A DNA stretch of 32,686 nucleotides from Nitrososphaerales archaeon (GCA_025451315.1 JANWKP010000056.1:1-32686), one strand, 5' to 3'; numbered from the stretch's first letter, positions 1 through 8,421 are shown. The notes: generated by a model not told the origin, from the letters alone. Made by a program: numbers and translations.

Positions 1-357
1 CAACAAGAGATCTAATGAACTTTTCAGCAACAAGCATGTTTCTTTCTTTTGAAATGTAGATTCCAAACATTGATCATGTATTGATATTGTTTCTATACAA
101 ATCCACAACCAGAAATGCTGACTGCTAACCTGGATGACAGTTTCATCTATTATTAAAGCCGATACTCTTTTACGTTCGTAGTTATCGCATGAACCAAACC
201 TTTGAATCCAGTCCCATACAGAAATAAAACTTCTTTTATCATCCTTGAAAATTATTAATGCTTTAGAAGTATTACGTAGATTTACCTAGAAAATATAGAT
301 AAAGAGAATACATAACTATACCAGTGGATGTTTCATCTTTTCAAATCTGATATTCAT
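1..357 (-). pseudogene. IS6-like transposase remnant, N-terminal part
   Basis: The start codon is at 357-355, followed by a protein related to the transposase at 18302. The reading frame is broken near the N-terminus, again by a 2-nt deletion just before the LRNTS helix-turn-helix segment (identical to the one in the copy at 31110), and once more after the first catalytic Asp region (IIDETVIQV), where the IYISKERNM segment lies in a different frame. The first DDE aspartate is still encoded. It is not functional as it stands. The rest of the gene is outside the window. Confidence 0.75.
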
Positions 358-412
358 AACATGAATGGAATATTCCTAGCTATAGCTTTTACTGCTTAAC
401 TTAACAGAGCCC
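1..412 (-). mobile_element. IS6-like insertion sequence, copy 1 (cut by window edge)
   Basis: Read on the minus strand, this stretch begins at 412 with the terminal repeat GGCTCTGTTAAGTTAA and runs off the left edge of the window. It matches the element at 31056-31774 almost base for base over its first 35 nt and stays clearly similar to both other copies as far as position 1. About 300 bp should lie outside the window. The terminal sequence resembles IS6/IS26-family ends (GG-C-TGTT). The 8 bases next to the end (413-420) cannot be tested for target duplication because the far end is missing. Its transposase frame is broken (see 1-357). Confidence 0.85.
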
Positions 413-421
413 TCAAAACTA

Positions 422-739
422 TTAAAAAAATTTTCTGAGCGTTGAAATATTTTCAGGAGAAAGTTTAATTGTATACGCTGATGCGTCTTCAGAATAAACC
501 TTAGACAGAGCATCCAAAAATCTAGCTTTGTCCATTCCTCTATCAAAAGTACCACCGGATTCTTTAATACAAAGAGGAAATTTTTGCATTTTCAATCCTT
601 TGTTATTTAAATAATGAATGAATTTTATATATCTACCAGTATCATAAGAATTAACACCTTTTTCATTGCATAACATTATCCAAACATCTATTGTATTTTG
701 ATAAAAGGCTTTATCACGTAATTCTTCAAGTGTCATCAT
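422..739 (-). CDS. Hypothetical protein, 105 aa
   Basis: I do not recognise this protein. It is 105 aa, soluble and mixed-charge, with no membrane segment and no obvious motif. It has two cysteines (about residues 24 and 57) without metal-site spacing. The frame starts with two Met codons (ATG ATG, 739-734) and ends in a natural TAA only 10 nt from the terminal repeat of the IS6-like element. Its C-terminus may therefore have been shortened or rewritten when the element arrived, although nothing proves this. It lies in the same orientation as the JAMM protein upstream (116 nt gap). Its composition looks like real coding sequence rather than a random AT-rich frame. Confidence 0.55.
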   Translation of the reverse strand: MMTLEELRDKAFYQNTIDVWIMLCNEKGVNSYDTGRYIKFIHYLNNKGLKMQKFPLCIKESGGTFDRGMDKARFLDALSKVYSEDASAYTIKLSPENISTLRKFF

Positions 740-855
740 ATATAGATATCAAAATATATGTTTTCACATATATTTTTACTTAGTCGGAAACTTAAATTAT
801 AGAGCTTACCTTGATAATATCGGGCTAATAAGATATCAATTGGCTACATTTCACT

Positions 856-1317
856 TTATTCAATTATCAGACTAATATTGTTTCCATTGCGATCAAACGC
901 ACCTATTGTTTCATATTCGTATGGATAGCTAATTATTATAGAAACTACTCCGAAAAAATTGTTCAAATCTTGTAATGATGGTCTATTTGAACCGCCTGGA
1001 TGGGAATGGGCTGTTCCTATATAAGAAAGGTCCATCGGCAACTCATTCGTTGGGAAACCCGAGTAATAAGGGCCACTTGATGCAAAAGGAGGAACTACTA
1101 ATCCCTCGATACGTATTTCTCCACTCTTCTTGCTTTTACCTTGCAAAATAAGTATTCCTTCGTGAGGATGCCATGTCTTTGAATATGTGATAATTCCATC
1201 TGCAGATTGTTTTGTAAGAATTACCTGTCGGTTATATTCAACTTGATTTTTTTTGCTTTTATCTTTAGTAGTGACTCTAGACCCATCCTTTTTATTTTTT
1301 AAGAAATTAAAAAACAA
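856..1317 (-). CDS. JAMM/MPN-domain metalloprotease-like protein, 153 aa
   Basis: This is a single MPN (JAB1/Mov34) domain with the complete zinc isopeptidase signature: Glu53 in HEGILILQG, then HSHP (His104, His106) followed by Ser114 and Asp117, the H-x-H-P-x(n)-S-x-x-D arrangement. Family members are zinc-dependent proteases that cut isopeptide or peptide bonds next to ubiquitin-like or sulfur-carrier proteins, or that trim sulfur carriers such as ThiS/MoaD-like proteins. The first 25-30 residues are a Lys-rich, low-complexity lead. There is no membrane segment. It is divergent from nop5 (98 nt between starts). No ubiquitin-like, E1 or E2 gene is visible here, so the substrate is unknown. 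The JAMM assignment is secure; the function is inferred only at family level. Confidence 0.85.
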   Translation of the reverse strand: MFFNFLKNKKDGSRVTTKDKSKKNQVEYNRQVILTKQSADGIITYSKTWHPHEGILILQGKSKKSGEIRIEGLVVPPFASSGPYYSGFPTNELPMDLSYIGTAHSHPGGSNRPSLQDLNNFFGVVSIIISYPYEYETIGAFDRNGNNISLIIE

Positions 1318-1415
1318 TTACGAAATATGATAGTAAAATGGTATTTATTAATATCTACAAATTCTTCAATATTAGACATATTTTTTAATCGCTTTATTTA
1401 ACAATTAATGACATA

Positions 1416-2672
1416 ATGGCTAAAAATTGTACAATGATCTTGTCTGAATTAGGACCATTTGTATTTGATAACGAAAACGAGTTAATTTATTCAAAAAAAT
1501 TCAAAAATATTATATCTTCTAACATTTTAATCTCCAATGGTGATTATTCTGAAATTCTTGATATCTCTGATAAATTACGTAGCTATGATTCCGTCTTTAG
1601 TAATGATATAGGTTTGATATCTTATCTTCGAAATAACGGAATTAATGTTTATGTAATGCCTTCAGAAAAAATTCGAGAGATTTCAAAACATAAACTCAAT
1701 TACCTTATACAGGCTGGTTTTGCTGAAAATGAACGTGATGCACATATACAACTAAGACAATTTGCTCTCGATTTTTCTTCTAGCAAAGTGCGACGAACTT
1801 CAGAGAAACTTGATCTTCATATCAGTCAATCAATTAATGCTCTTGATGAACTAGATAAAATCATAAATGTGATAGGAGCAAGACTTCGTGAATGGTATGG
1901 ATTACATTTTCCTGAACTTGATTATTTGATACAGAATATTTTTACTTATGCTGAGATAGTTAGATTAGCTGGAAACCGAAGGAATATCGATTTAAATATG
2001 CTAGAGAATCTTGGAATAGAAAGTAAGAGAGCGGAAATGATACTTGTGGCTGTTGAAAGAAGTAAAGGTGGAGATATATTAGAAGAAAATTTGTCTATAA
2101 TTAAAAAACTTGCTAATGAAGTTATAATGCAAACTGAATTAAGAAGAATTCTTGCCCATCAAATTGAGGAAATGATGGAAAAAATTGCCCCCAACATCAA
2201 GGATATATTAACCGCCACTGTTGGCGCAAGATTGATGGCTAAAGCTGGCAGTCTCCAAAAACTTTCTGTCATGCCATCTAGTACTATTCAAATAATAGGC
2301 GCTGAAAAAGCACTTTTTAGATCCTTAAAAACAGGAGCTCCTCCCCCAAAACATGGAATTTTGTTTCAACATCCTATATTACATTCTGCACCTAAATGGC
2401 AAAGAGGAAAGATGGCTAGAGCAATTGCTTCAAAGGTAGCTATTGCCGTAAGAATAGATCTGTTTAGGAATGGCGAAAAGGATGCACACATTTCTGAACA
2501 ACTGAATAAACGAATAGCTGAGATACAAGAAAAATATAAAGAACCAAGACTTAGTGAACAAAGGCCATATAGAAACGAAATGATGATGAATTATAATAAA
2601 AATCCAAAAAGAAGATTTAATAAATTCAATAAAAAACATGCAAAGAAGAACAAATTTTCTAAAAGATATTAA
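1416..2672 (+). CDS. nop5: Nop5 (Nop56/58-like), C/D-box sRNP core protein
   Basis: Nop5 is the scaffold of the archaeal box C/D ribonucleoprotein. It dimerises by coiled coil, bridges L7Ae-bound guide RNA to fibrillarin and positions it for 2'-O-methylation of rRNA and tRNA. In the 418-aa product the N-terminal fibrillarin-binding domain spans about 1-125, NOSIC and coiled coil about 130-250, and the Nop domain about 255-370 with GAEKALFR (296-303 region) and GAPPPKHGILFQHP (307-320). A very basic K/R/N-rich tail covers about 396-418, as in many Nop5 proteins. The length is normal. A TATA-like element (TTTATTTA, about 1391-1398) lies some 22 nt before the ATG, so the mRNA is probably leaderless or nearly so. 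It is followed by fibrillarin 83 nt downstream, the usual archaeal pairing. Confidence 0.97.
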   Translation: MAKNCTMILSELGPFVFDNENELIYSKKFKNIISSNILISNGDYSEILDISDKLRSYDSVFSNDIGLISYLRNNGINVYVMPSEKIREISKHKLNYLIQAGFAENERDAHIQLRQFALDFSSSKVRRTSEKLDLHISQSINALDELDKIINVIGARLREWYGLHFPELDYLIQNIFTYAEIVRLAGNRRNIDLNMLENLGIESKRAEMILVAVERSKGGDILEENLSIIKKLANEVIMQTELRRILAHQIEEMMEKIAPNIKDILTATVGARLMAKAGSLQKLSVMPSSTIQIIGAEKALFRSLKTGAPPPKHGILFQHPILHSAPKWQRGKMARAIASKVAIAVRIDLFRNGEKDAHISEQLNKRIAEIQEKYKEPRLSEQRPYRNEMMMNYNKNPKRRFNKFNKKHAKKNKFSKRY

Positions 2673-2755
2673 TTCAAAAATTTATTTATTTACTTGGTAA
2701 AAGCCTATGTGTTATATTTAAATAACAATTAACGATTCATTATTTAAGTATCTAG

Positions 2756-3523
2756 ATGAAAAATACCAGCACTGAAGAAGAACAAAGATCGTTAACCTCA
2801 TCATCAGATCCGTCCTACTCAGCTTCTGTAAGTGAATTTAATAATGACTTTGATGGATACAGATGGGTCATTTTTAATGGCCAAAAACATTTAGCTACTT
2901 TGAATTTAATTAAGGGAAATACCGTATATGATGAAAAACTAATAACAGTCGATAAGGAAGAATATCGACTCTGGGATATATTTAGAAGTAAACTTGCTGC
3001 AGCTCTAGTCAAAGGTTTAAAAAACCTTCCTATAAAAAACAAAACAAAAGTTCTTTATTTAGGTGCATCTACTGGAACTACAGTAAGCCACATTTCAGAT
3101 ATTATAGGTCATTCTGGGGTAATTTTTGCAATAGAATCTTCCATTCGTGTAGCTAGAGAGCTCATTGAAAATGTTGCTTCTAAAAGAGAAAATATTATTC
3201 CAATAATAGAAGATGCAAGAAAACCTCTCTCCTACTTCTCTACATATGGTGAAGTTGATGTTGTGTATTGTGATATTGCTCAACCTGATCAAACTGAAAT
3301 AGCAATAGACAATTGTAAAACATTTCTTAAAGATAATGGTAAAATATTGTTAGTAGTAAAGACTCGAAGCATAGATGTAACTCAGGATCCAAGAACAGTT
3401 ATACTTCAAGAAGCAAAAAAACTAGAAAATAGTAGATTTAATCTAGAACAAGTTTTAAATCTTGATCCTTATGATAAAGATCATGGATTGATATACGCAA
3501 CTTACAATCAATTAAAATCATAA
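2756..3523 (+). CDS. flpA: Fibrillarin-like rRNA/tRNA 2'-O-methyltransferase
   Basis: This is the SAM-dependent catalytic subunit of the C/D-box RNP, which methylates ribose 2'-OH at guide-selected sites. The 255-aa product carries YRWVIFNGQKHLATLNL (35-51) typical of the fibrillarin N-domain, SAM motif I LYLGASTGTT (100-109), Glu127, the acidic IIEDAR (150-155), YCDIAQP (171-177), VVKTRSID (200-207) and the C-terminal LDPYDKDHGL (236-245). Archaeal homologues are about 225-235 aa. The extra length is an S/T/E-rich N-terminal extension of about 28 residues with no other start codon in frame. The gene sits behind nop5. Its 3' end overlaps the convergent RNase HII gene by 16 nt. Confidence 0.96.
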   Translation: MKNTSTEEEQRSLTSSSDPSYSASVSEFNNDFDGYRWVIFNGQKHLATLNLIKGNTVYDEKLITVDKEEYRLWDIFRSKLAAALVKGLKNLPIKNKTKVLYLGASTGTTVSHISDIIGHSGVIFAIESSIRVARELIENVASKRENIIPIIEDARKPLSYFSTYGEVDVVYCDIAQPDQTEIAIDNCKTFLKDNGKILLVVKTRSIDVTQDPRTVILQEAKKLENSRFNLEQVLNLDPYDKDHGLIYATYNQLKS

Positions 3524-4185
3524 ATCTTACTTTGTTTACATGTTATTTCTCTTATAGGTCTCCATGATTTTCTTACAAAGTCTGGAAATTCCTTATATTC
3601 TTTAATCCAGTTATTTATAAAATACATAGTTTTTTTATCAGATGGATAGCCACTTCCAATATTTTGAAAACTCTCTTCCAAGATTTGGATTTCTCTATCT
3701 CTGGTTACTTTTGCAATTATTGAAGCTGCGGAGACAGCAGGGTTTATTCTGTCTGCCTTATGCATAGCAATAATACTAGTATTATTTTTAAAATCTAAAT
3801 TTGACTTGAGATAGCTTGTGTATTTAGTGATATTTACATCACATGAATCCACATATGCAATATCAGCTGCAAGGTATTTAATAATTCTTGACATTATTCC
3901 TCCTTCTAATTTATTTAATTGTCTTTGGTATACATTTTCATCAATAGTCTTGCAATCAATCTTATATATACAAATGAATTCTGAAATATTTAATATTTGA
4001 TCAAATAGAAAAAGTCTCTTTTTTTTAGTTAAAGCTTTGGAGTCTCTTACTCCGATTTCCTCCAATTTTTTGATATCGCTATTTTTAATATTTATACCAG
4101 CAATTACAAGAGGACCTATGACAGATCCTCTTCCAGCCTCGTCAATCCCACATATTAACAAATTAATATTTCTCATTAATCCCAT
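3508..4185 (-). CDS. rnhB: Ribonuclease HII
   Basis: RNase HII cleaves RNA in RNA-DNA hybrids and removes ribonucleotides misincorporated into DNA. The 225-aa product has the signature GIDEAGRGSVIGPL (13-26) with catalytic Asp15 and Glu16, AYVDSCDV (Asp113), and HKADRINPAVSAASIIAKVTRD (142-163, Asp145). It also has GSGYPSD further on. The length is typical for archaeal RNase HII. A second Met at residue 4 is an equally possible start. The gene is convergent with fibrillarin (16 nt overlap of 3' ends) and divergent from trm1, sharing an 83-nt AT-rich promoter region. Confidence 0.95.
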   Translation of the reverse strand: MGLMRNINLLICGIDEAGRGSVIGPLVIAGINIKNSDIKKLEEIGVRDSKALTKKKRLFLFDQILNISEFICIYKIDCKTIDENVYQRQLNKLEGGIMSRIIKYLAADIAYVDSCDVNITKYTSYLKSNLDFKNNTSIIAMHKADRINPAVSAASIIAKVTRDREIQILEESFQNIGSGYPSDKKTMYFINNWIKEYKEFPDFVRKSWRPIREITCKQSKIYDFN

Positions 4186-4268
4186 CTCTTACATTAAAAT
4201 TTCTATACAAAGATTAACCAAAGATTGGTAATTATATAATAAATAACTTATATTATTCTACTAAAATT

Positions 4269-5456
4269 ATGGATAATTTTATACAAATCACAGAAGGTCA
4301 AACAAAATTACTTGTTCCAAAAAATTCACTTCAAGAAAAGGTTCCACCACATTATCCTGCTTTTTTTAATCCTCTTGCAAGATTGAATAGGGATTTGTCA
4401 ATTTATATTTATAATATTTTTTTAGAAGAATATAATAACACTAAAAATAATCAAATTACCTTTGCTGATGCATTTGGAGGAATTGGATCTAGAGGACTCC
4501 GAGTAGCAGTAGAAGTACCCAAAGTTTCCAAAATTTACATAAATGATATTAATGAACTAGCCATAATAACTGCAAAAGAATCGGCACAACTAAACAATAT
4601 CGATGAAAAATGTTTTTTTTCAATAAATGAGGTATGTAAATTTCTTATTTCTAGGCCTACAGAAAGAAACAAAAGATTTACGATAGTAGATTTGGATCCA
4701 TTTGGAAGTCCTTCACCTTTTATTGAATGCGTTCTCAGAGCTGTTCAAGATGAAGGATTAATTTCTATTACGGCAACTGATACTGCAGTTTTAAGTGGAA
4801 TATATCAAAATGTATGTCTTAGGAAATATTTTGGTTTATCTATAAACAATACCTATTCAAATGAAGTTGCCACACGCTTAATAGTATCTTCAACTGCAAT
4901 AATTGCTGCAAGATTGGGAATATCTTTGACACCTGTATTTGTTCATTCAAATAGACATTATTTTCGTGTCTTTTTAAAAGTATCAATAAGTAATTCAAAG
5001 GCCAACATGGTTTTTGATAACCTAGGATACATAAAACATTGTTTTAAATGTGGTGAAAGAAATTTTTCTAGTATATATTCAAAAGATTTATGTCCAGTAT
5101 GCAGTAGTAAATTTAACGTCTCTGGTCCGCTCTGGACCGGAAAATTATTTGATAAAAATATGATTTTAAACTTAATAAAAAAATATTTTTCAGGTGATTT
5201 TACTAACGATAAAAAAAACCAACAAATTAAACAAATATTTGATATTAGTGTAGATGAACTAGACGATATACCCTATTATTTTACAGTAGATGAGATAGGC
5301 TCAATGCTTAGAACCAGTCCAAAAAAACTAAGTAAAATTATTGAGGAGATTATTTGTTCAGGTTATCGTGCATCAAGGACAATTTTTCGTCCTACCGGCT
5401 TGAAAACTACTGCTTCAATGTCTGATATTTTATCTATACTAAAAATTAGAGAATGA
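4269..5456 (+). CDS. trm1: tRNA (guanine26-N2)-dimethyltransferase Trm1
   Basis: Trm1 methylates N2 of G26 (m2G/m2,2G) in tRNA using SAM. The 395-aa product shows the family start ITEG (7-10), AFFNP (31-35), SAM motif I DAFGGIGSRGLR (67-78), the catalytic DLDPFGSP (141-148), ATDTAVLSG, the archaeal zinc site Cys258-x2-Cys261 and Cys275-x2-Cys278, and GPLWTGKL (286-293). A winged-helix-like C-terminal part follows (about 315-395). The length is normal. ATTATATAAT at 4231-4240 would place transcription start a few bases before the ATG. The gene is divergent from RNase HII. Confidence 0.95.
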   Translation: MDNFIQITEGQTKLLVPKNSLQEKVPPHYPAFFNPLARLNRDLSIYIYNIFLEEYNNTKNNQITFADAFGGIGSRGLRVAVEVPKVSKIYINDINELAIITAKESAQLNNIDEKCFFSINEVCKFLISRPTERNKRFTIVDLDPFGSPSPFIECVLRAVQDEGLISITATDTAVLSGIYQNVCLRKYFGLSINNTYSNEVATRLIVSSTAIIAARLGISLTPVFVHSNRHYFRVFLKVSISNSKANMVFDNLGYIKHCFKCGERNFSSIYSKDLCPVCSSKFNVSGPLWTGKLFDKNMILNLIKKYFSGDFTNDKKNQQIKQIFDISVDELDDIPYYFTVDEIGSMLRTSPKKLSKIIEEIICSGYRASRTIFRPTGLKTTASMSDILSILKIRE

Positions 5457-5764
5457 ATTGGATTAAACAGATAAAACTCTAATGCTATTATTTATATTTG
5501 CTCTTTATATACATTAATTTAAAAATTGAATGAGACTAATCCAATTTTTTGTGGGACAAAGCGGATAATAATATATATTTTTAATAAATGTAATTCCATC
5601 TATAATAACAATGATAATAAATTTTACCAAAATTTCATAAAGTTTAAAACTATGTTTTTTAAAAGTATTTACCTATTCATTATTTATACCCTAGTCTATG
5701 GTGGATTAAATTTTGTTCTTTCCGAGGTTTAAGAGATTTCTGTGTATGGTGGTGGTGTATTCCG
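5457..5764. other. 308-nt intergenic stretch, no convincing gene
   Basis: This stretch holds a TATA-like TTTATATA (about 5505-5512) and a 68-codon open frame (5526-5732) that needs a TTG start and has a random-looking Asn/Ile/Lys-rich composition apart from one short hydrophobic segment near its C-terminus. I do not call it a gene. The TATA element could serve the downstream ABC ATPase through a leader of more than 200 nt. The repeated GGTGGTGGTGT just before the ATPase GTG start holds the only purine-rich ribosome-binding candidate. No tRNA or structured RNA was recognised. Confidence 0.5.
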
Positions 5765-6559
5765 GTGGTTAAATTAGAAATAAAAGACGTTACTAAATCA
5801 TTTTACAGAAATGATGGAAAACAATCAACTCTAATTAATGCTATTGAAAATATTGATTTGGCAGTAAATGATGGTGAATTTGTTTGTCTTGTAGGTCCTT
5901 CTGGTTGTGGAAAGTCTACCCTTCTCAATATCTTAGCAGGTTTAGATAATCCAACAAAAGGACAAGTTGTATTAAATGGTCGACCAATTAGTGGAACTGG
6001 GCCTGATAGGATAATGGTCTTTCAAGAAAATGCTCTATTTCCATGGATGAAAGTAATAGATAATGTAGAATTTGGATTAAAAATAGCTAAAGTTGAAAAA
6101 ATAAAAAGAAGAGAAATAGCCATGCAATACCTTGACATGATGCAGTTGACAAAATATGCAGAAGCTTATGTCTATCAACTTTCTGGAGGTATGAAACAAA
6201 GAGTCTCTATAGCTCGAGCACTAGTTTTGGATCCGGAGGTATTACTTATGGATGAACCATTTGCTGCCCTTGATTCTCAAACTCGTGATTTGTTATTAGT
6301 TGAATTACAATTAATTTGGGCAAAAACAAATAAAACAATTATTTTTGTTACACACAATATTATAGAGTCTGTCTGTCTTGGTGATAGAGTAGTAGTATTT
6401 ACTAATAGACCAGGTAAAATAAAAAAAAATATAAAAATAGACTATAGACGACCTAGGCTAACAGAAGATGATAATCTTAAAGATTTTCAAAGACAAGTTC
6501 TTTACGAATTAAAATCAGAGATGGTTCATTCAAGAAAAGAAAAGCCTGATTTATTTTAA
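5765..6559 (+). CDS. ABC transporter ATP-binding protein, NitT/TauT (SsuB/TauB) type
   Basis: This is the cytoplasmic ATPase of an importer in the nitrate/sulfonate/taurine class. In its 264 aa: Walker A GPSGCGKST (44-52), Q-loop VFQENALFPW (85-94), signature LSGGMKQR (139-146), Walker B VLLMDEP (159-165), D-loop AALD, and switch His197 in FVTHN. The QENALFPW wording and the C-terminal NRPGKIK segment are characteristic of the SsuB/TauB group. The start is GTG at 5765; the upstream ATG (5739) is out of frame. No permease or substrate-binding gene lies beside it, so it is an orphan component whose partner must be encoded elsewhere. The substrate cannot be inferred. Its 3' end overlaps the convergent MTHFR-like gene by 9 nt. 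Confidence 0.93.
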   Translation: MVKLEIKDVTKSFYRNDGKQSTLINAIENIDLAVNDGEFVCLVGPSGCGKSTLLNILAGLDNPTKGQVVLNGRPISGTGPDRIMVFQENALFPWMKVIDNVEFGLKIAKVEKIKRREIAMQYLDMMQLTKYAEAYVYQLSGGMKQRVSIARALVLDPEVLLMDEPFAALDSQTRDLLLVELQLIWAKTNKTIIFVTHNIIESVCLGDRVVVFTNRPGKIKKNIKIDYRRPRLTEDDNLKDFQRQVLYELKSEMVHSRKEKPDLF

Positions 6560-7312
6560 CTCTTTTAATATTTCTGTTGCCAATGCGAAATGATTGGGGG
6601 AAGTTATTAAAACCTCATCTGCAATCTTACCAGAATTTTTAATAAATTCTATAGGCTCTTTTTCATATTCTTTCCAATTAAGGCCTATTACCTCAGCCGA
6701 TTTTTTGTTCTTTTCCGAAGGTACCATTATACATGCAACTACCTTGATATCAAAAGGTCTAATTTGATCTATTATGTTTTCTAAATCTTTTAATGACTCG
6801 ATGGATTGAGTTACAAAAGCATTAGGTTTAGCATCAATTTTACTTTTGATGGTATTGATGTTTCGTATTTTATTTGGAATTGACAGATTTAGTTTTATCA
6901 ATTTGTGGAACTCTTGAGAGCTAAGCTGATTAACGACTTGACTAGGTTTTAATAATTCTTGTGTTTTTAAATCATTTCTTGGTTGATCTCCCAGTATGAT
7001 GAGTAAACTTTCAAGGTTTAGTAGAATAGAATCAGAAATAGTTTGATACATCGATAACAAATTTCTATCTCTTGTTCTTACGCTACATGAAATCTTCGTT
7101 TTAGCATTATATTTTTTTATTATGCTGGCCATAGTTATACTTGATAATCTCGGAATTCCTAATACTGAATCAGTAAAATGAATACAATTGATATACTCAT
7201 CAAGTATCATCACCTTTTTTTTAACATTCGCTATATCACTTAAAAAATTTGAATAGCTGAAATGATTACTAGGTAATATTTTAGGTGGATTCAACTCATA
7301 ACTAATTATCAA
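6551..7312 (-). CDS. Methylenetetrahydrofolate reductase-like protein
   Basis: The 253-aa product has a MTHFR-type TIM barrel. Visible family marks are ELNPPK near the N-terminus (6-11), FTDS-x-LGIPRLSS (46-59), the substrate and flavin region SVRTRDRN (76-83), LLIILGDQPRND (103-114), and ACIMVPSEK in the last third. MTHFR converts 5,10-methylene-THF to 5-methyl-THF using FAD. This protein is shorter than bacterial MetF (about 290 aa) and divergent, so cofactor (folate versus another pterin) and electron donor are open. A related one-carbon role is likely but not proven. It stands alone on the minus strand, convergent with the ABC ATPase (9 nt overlap). Confidence 0.75.
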   Translation of the reverse strand: MIISYELNPPKILPSNHFSYSNFLSDIANVKKKVMILDEYINCIHFTDSVLGIPRLSSITMASIIKKYNAKTKISCSVRTRDRNLLSMYQTISDSILLNLESLLIILGDQPRNDLKTQELLKPSQVVNQLSSQEFHKLIKLNLSIPNKIRNINTIKSKIDAKPNAFVTQSIESLKDLENIIDQIRPFDIKVVACIMVPSEKNKKSAEVIGLNWKEYEKEPIEFIKNSGKIADEVLITSPNHFALATEILKELK

Positions 7313-7517
7313 CTACTGTCATTTAATTTGCTCCTAATGGAATATAAAATATAATGGATTTATTTGCACTATTATTAAAATCACTATACATGTCTTTCGA
7401 GTGATTTTCATTTTACCCATTTTCGTTTGGTTAGCAATTCTTTTGCTTAATCAAAATTAATTTTTAATTATTATTAAATCTATAATTTTAAAATATTACA
7501 ATAGTTATTTTATATTA

Positions 7518-8084
7518 TTGGATATTGATAAAAATCAATTCAAAGAAAAGATTATTCCTAGACTTTCCACAATTGATGTCGATGTCCAATTATTGAAATT
7601 ATCTGGATTTACTCTTTCTTCTGTTCTTATAATTATTCACTTTCGGGATTGGGAACCAAAAATTATCTTAACAAAAAGAAGTTCGCTGTTGAAGTATCAC
7701 AAAAATGAAATTTCATTTCCAGGGGGAACATTCAAAGAAACAGATTCATCATTATTAAATACTGCATTAAGGGAAACAAAAGAAGAGATAGGTCTAAATT
7801 TTGATTCAAATGAAATCTTGGGATGTTTCCAAACAGTAAGAACATTAACTTCTAATTTTGCAATAATTCCATTTGTTACTTTTCAGGACAGTATTAGAAA
7901 GACTAATCTATTAATTGATGAAGTCTCTGAAGTATTGGACATTCCTATATTTGATTTATTTAAAGGTCTTAGTAATTTTAATTTCAAAAATTTTAGTGAT
8001 TCTTATTCATTCAGATACAATAGTGAAATAATTTGGGGAGCTACCGCAAGAATTTTAAAACAAATACGGGATTGTTTTTATTGA
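7518..8084 (+). CDS. Nudix hydrolase, CoA pyrophosphatase (NudL/NUDT7-8) type
   Basis: This enzyme should hydrolyse the pyrophosphate bond of CoA or acyl-CoA to phosphopantetheine plus 3',5'-ADP. The 188-aa product has the CoA-Nudix lead motif ILTKRSSLLKYHKNEISFPGG (about 54-74), running into the Nudix box GGTFKETD with ALRETKEEIGL. As in E. coli YeaB-type enzymes the usual first Glu of the box is replaced by Asp. The start must be TTG at 7518 (MDIDKNQF); no in-frame ATG precedes the domain. TATATTA directly upstream and no clear Shine-Dalgarno sequence fit a short-leader mRNA. CoA specificity is inferred from the motif only. Confidence 0.85.
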   Translation: MDIDKNQFKEKIIPRLSTIDVDVQLLKLSGFTLSSVLIIIHFRDWEPKIILTKRSSLLKYHKNEISFPGGTFKETDSSLLNTALRETKEEIGLNFDSNEILGCFQTVRTLTSNFAIIPFVTFQDSIRKTNLLIDEVSEVLDIPIFDLFKGLSNFNFKNFSDSYSFRYNSEIIWGATARILKQIRDCFY

Positions 8085-8159
8085 TATTTCATGTTGATTA
8101 AGCACTTTCAATTTTTTTTATGATATTCGATATAATAAGAACTATAGACAAAAAGGTGA

Positions 8160-8169
8160 TTTTTTTTTT
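8160..8169 (+). terminator. T-run, possible archaeal terminator after Nudix gene
   Basis: Ten consecutive T on the plus strand about 75 nt after the Nudix stop, with a second run of eight T at 8112-8119. Archaeal RNA polymerase terminates at T-rich tracts without a hairpin, so either could end this transcript. In DNA this AT-rich, T-runs also arise by chance. Confidence 0.35.
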
Positions 8170-8218
8170 GTAAATAATTAATAATTAATTGATAATAATT
8201 AAACCAACCAACATTAAT

Positions 8219-8338
8219 ATGAATTCAGAATTTGAGTCAATAATTAATACTTTAAATTTTGTTGATTTTCATATCCTACTAGGTATTTTTGGTTTTGTCT
8301 CTGCAGTAATAATTTGGGGAATAATAAAAAACCGTTAA
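8219..8338 (+). CDS. Small single-span membrane protein, 39 aa
   Basis: This is a 39-codon frame with an ATG start. The acidic N-terminus (MNSEFESIINTLNF) is followed by a hydrophobic segment of about 20 residues (HILLGIFGFVSAVIIWGII) ending in basic KNR, as expected of an N-out or C-in single-pass peptide. I do not know its function. It stands between the Nudix gene and ubiD (83 nt upstream of ubiD). Its membrane segment shares the GF-x-SA-x-I pattern with the 46-aa protein at 29855. The charge layout and the recurring motif argue for a real gene despite its size. Confidence 0.55.
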   Translation: MNSEFESIINTLNFVDFHILLGIFGFVSAVIIWGIIKNR

Positions 8339-8421
8339 ACCATGTTCATACTCACTAAATCTATTCTTTTGAAGGAAAAGAGCTGTTTTTATTACTCTAT
8401 AAACTAGTTACTTGTTGATTT

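Noticed and set aside
5526-5732. 68-codon plus-strand open frame before the ABC ATPase
   Set aside because: It needs a TTG start, its composition is random-looking for AT-rich DNA and it shows no motif; kept only as part of the intergenic description.
7401-7460. 19-aa hydrophobic peptide frame (GTG start) before the Nudix gene
   Set aside because: Too short, with no promoter or ribosome-binding support beyond composition.
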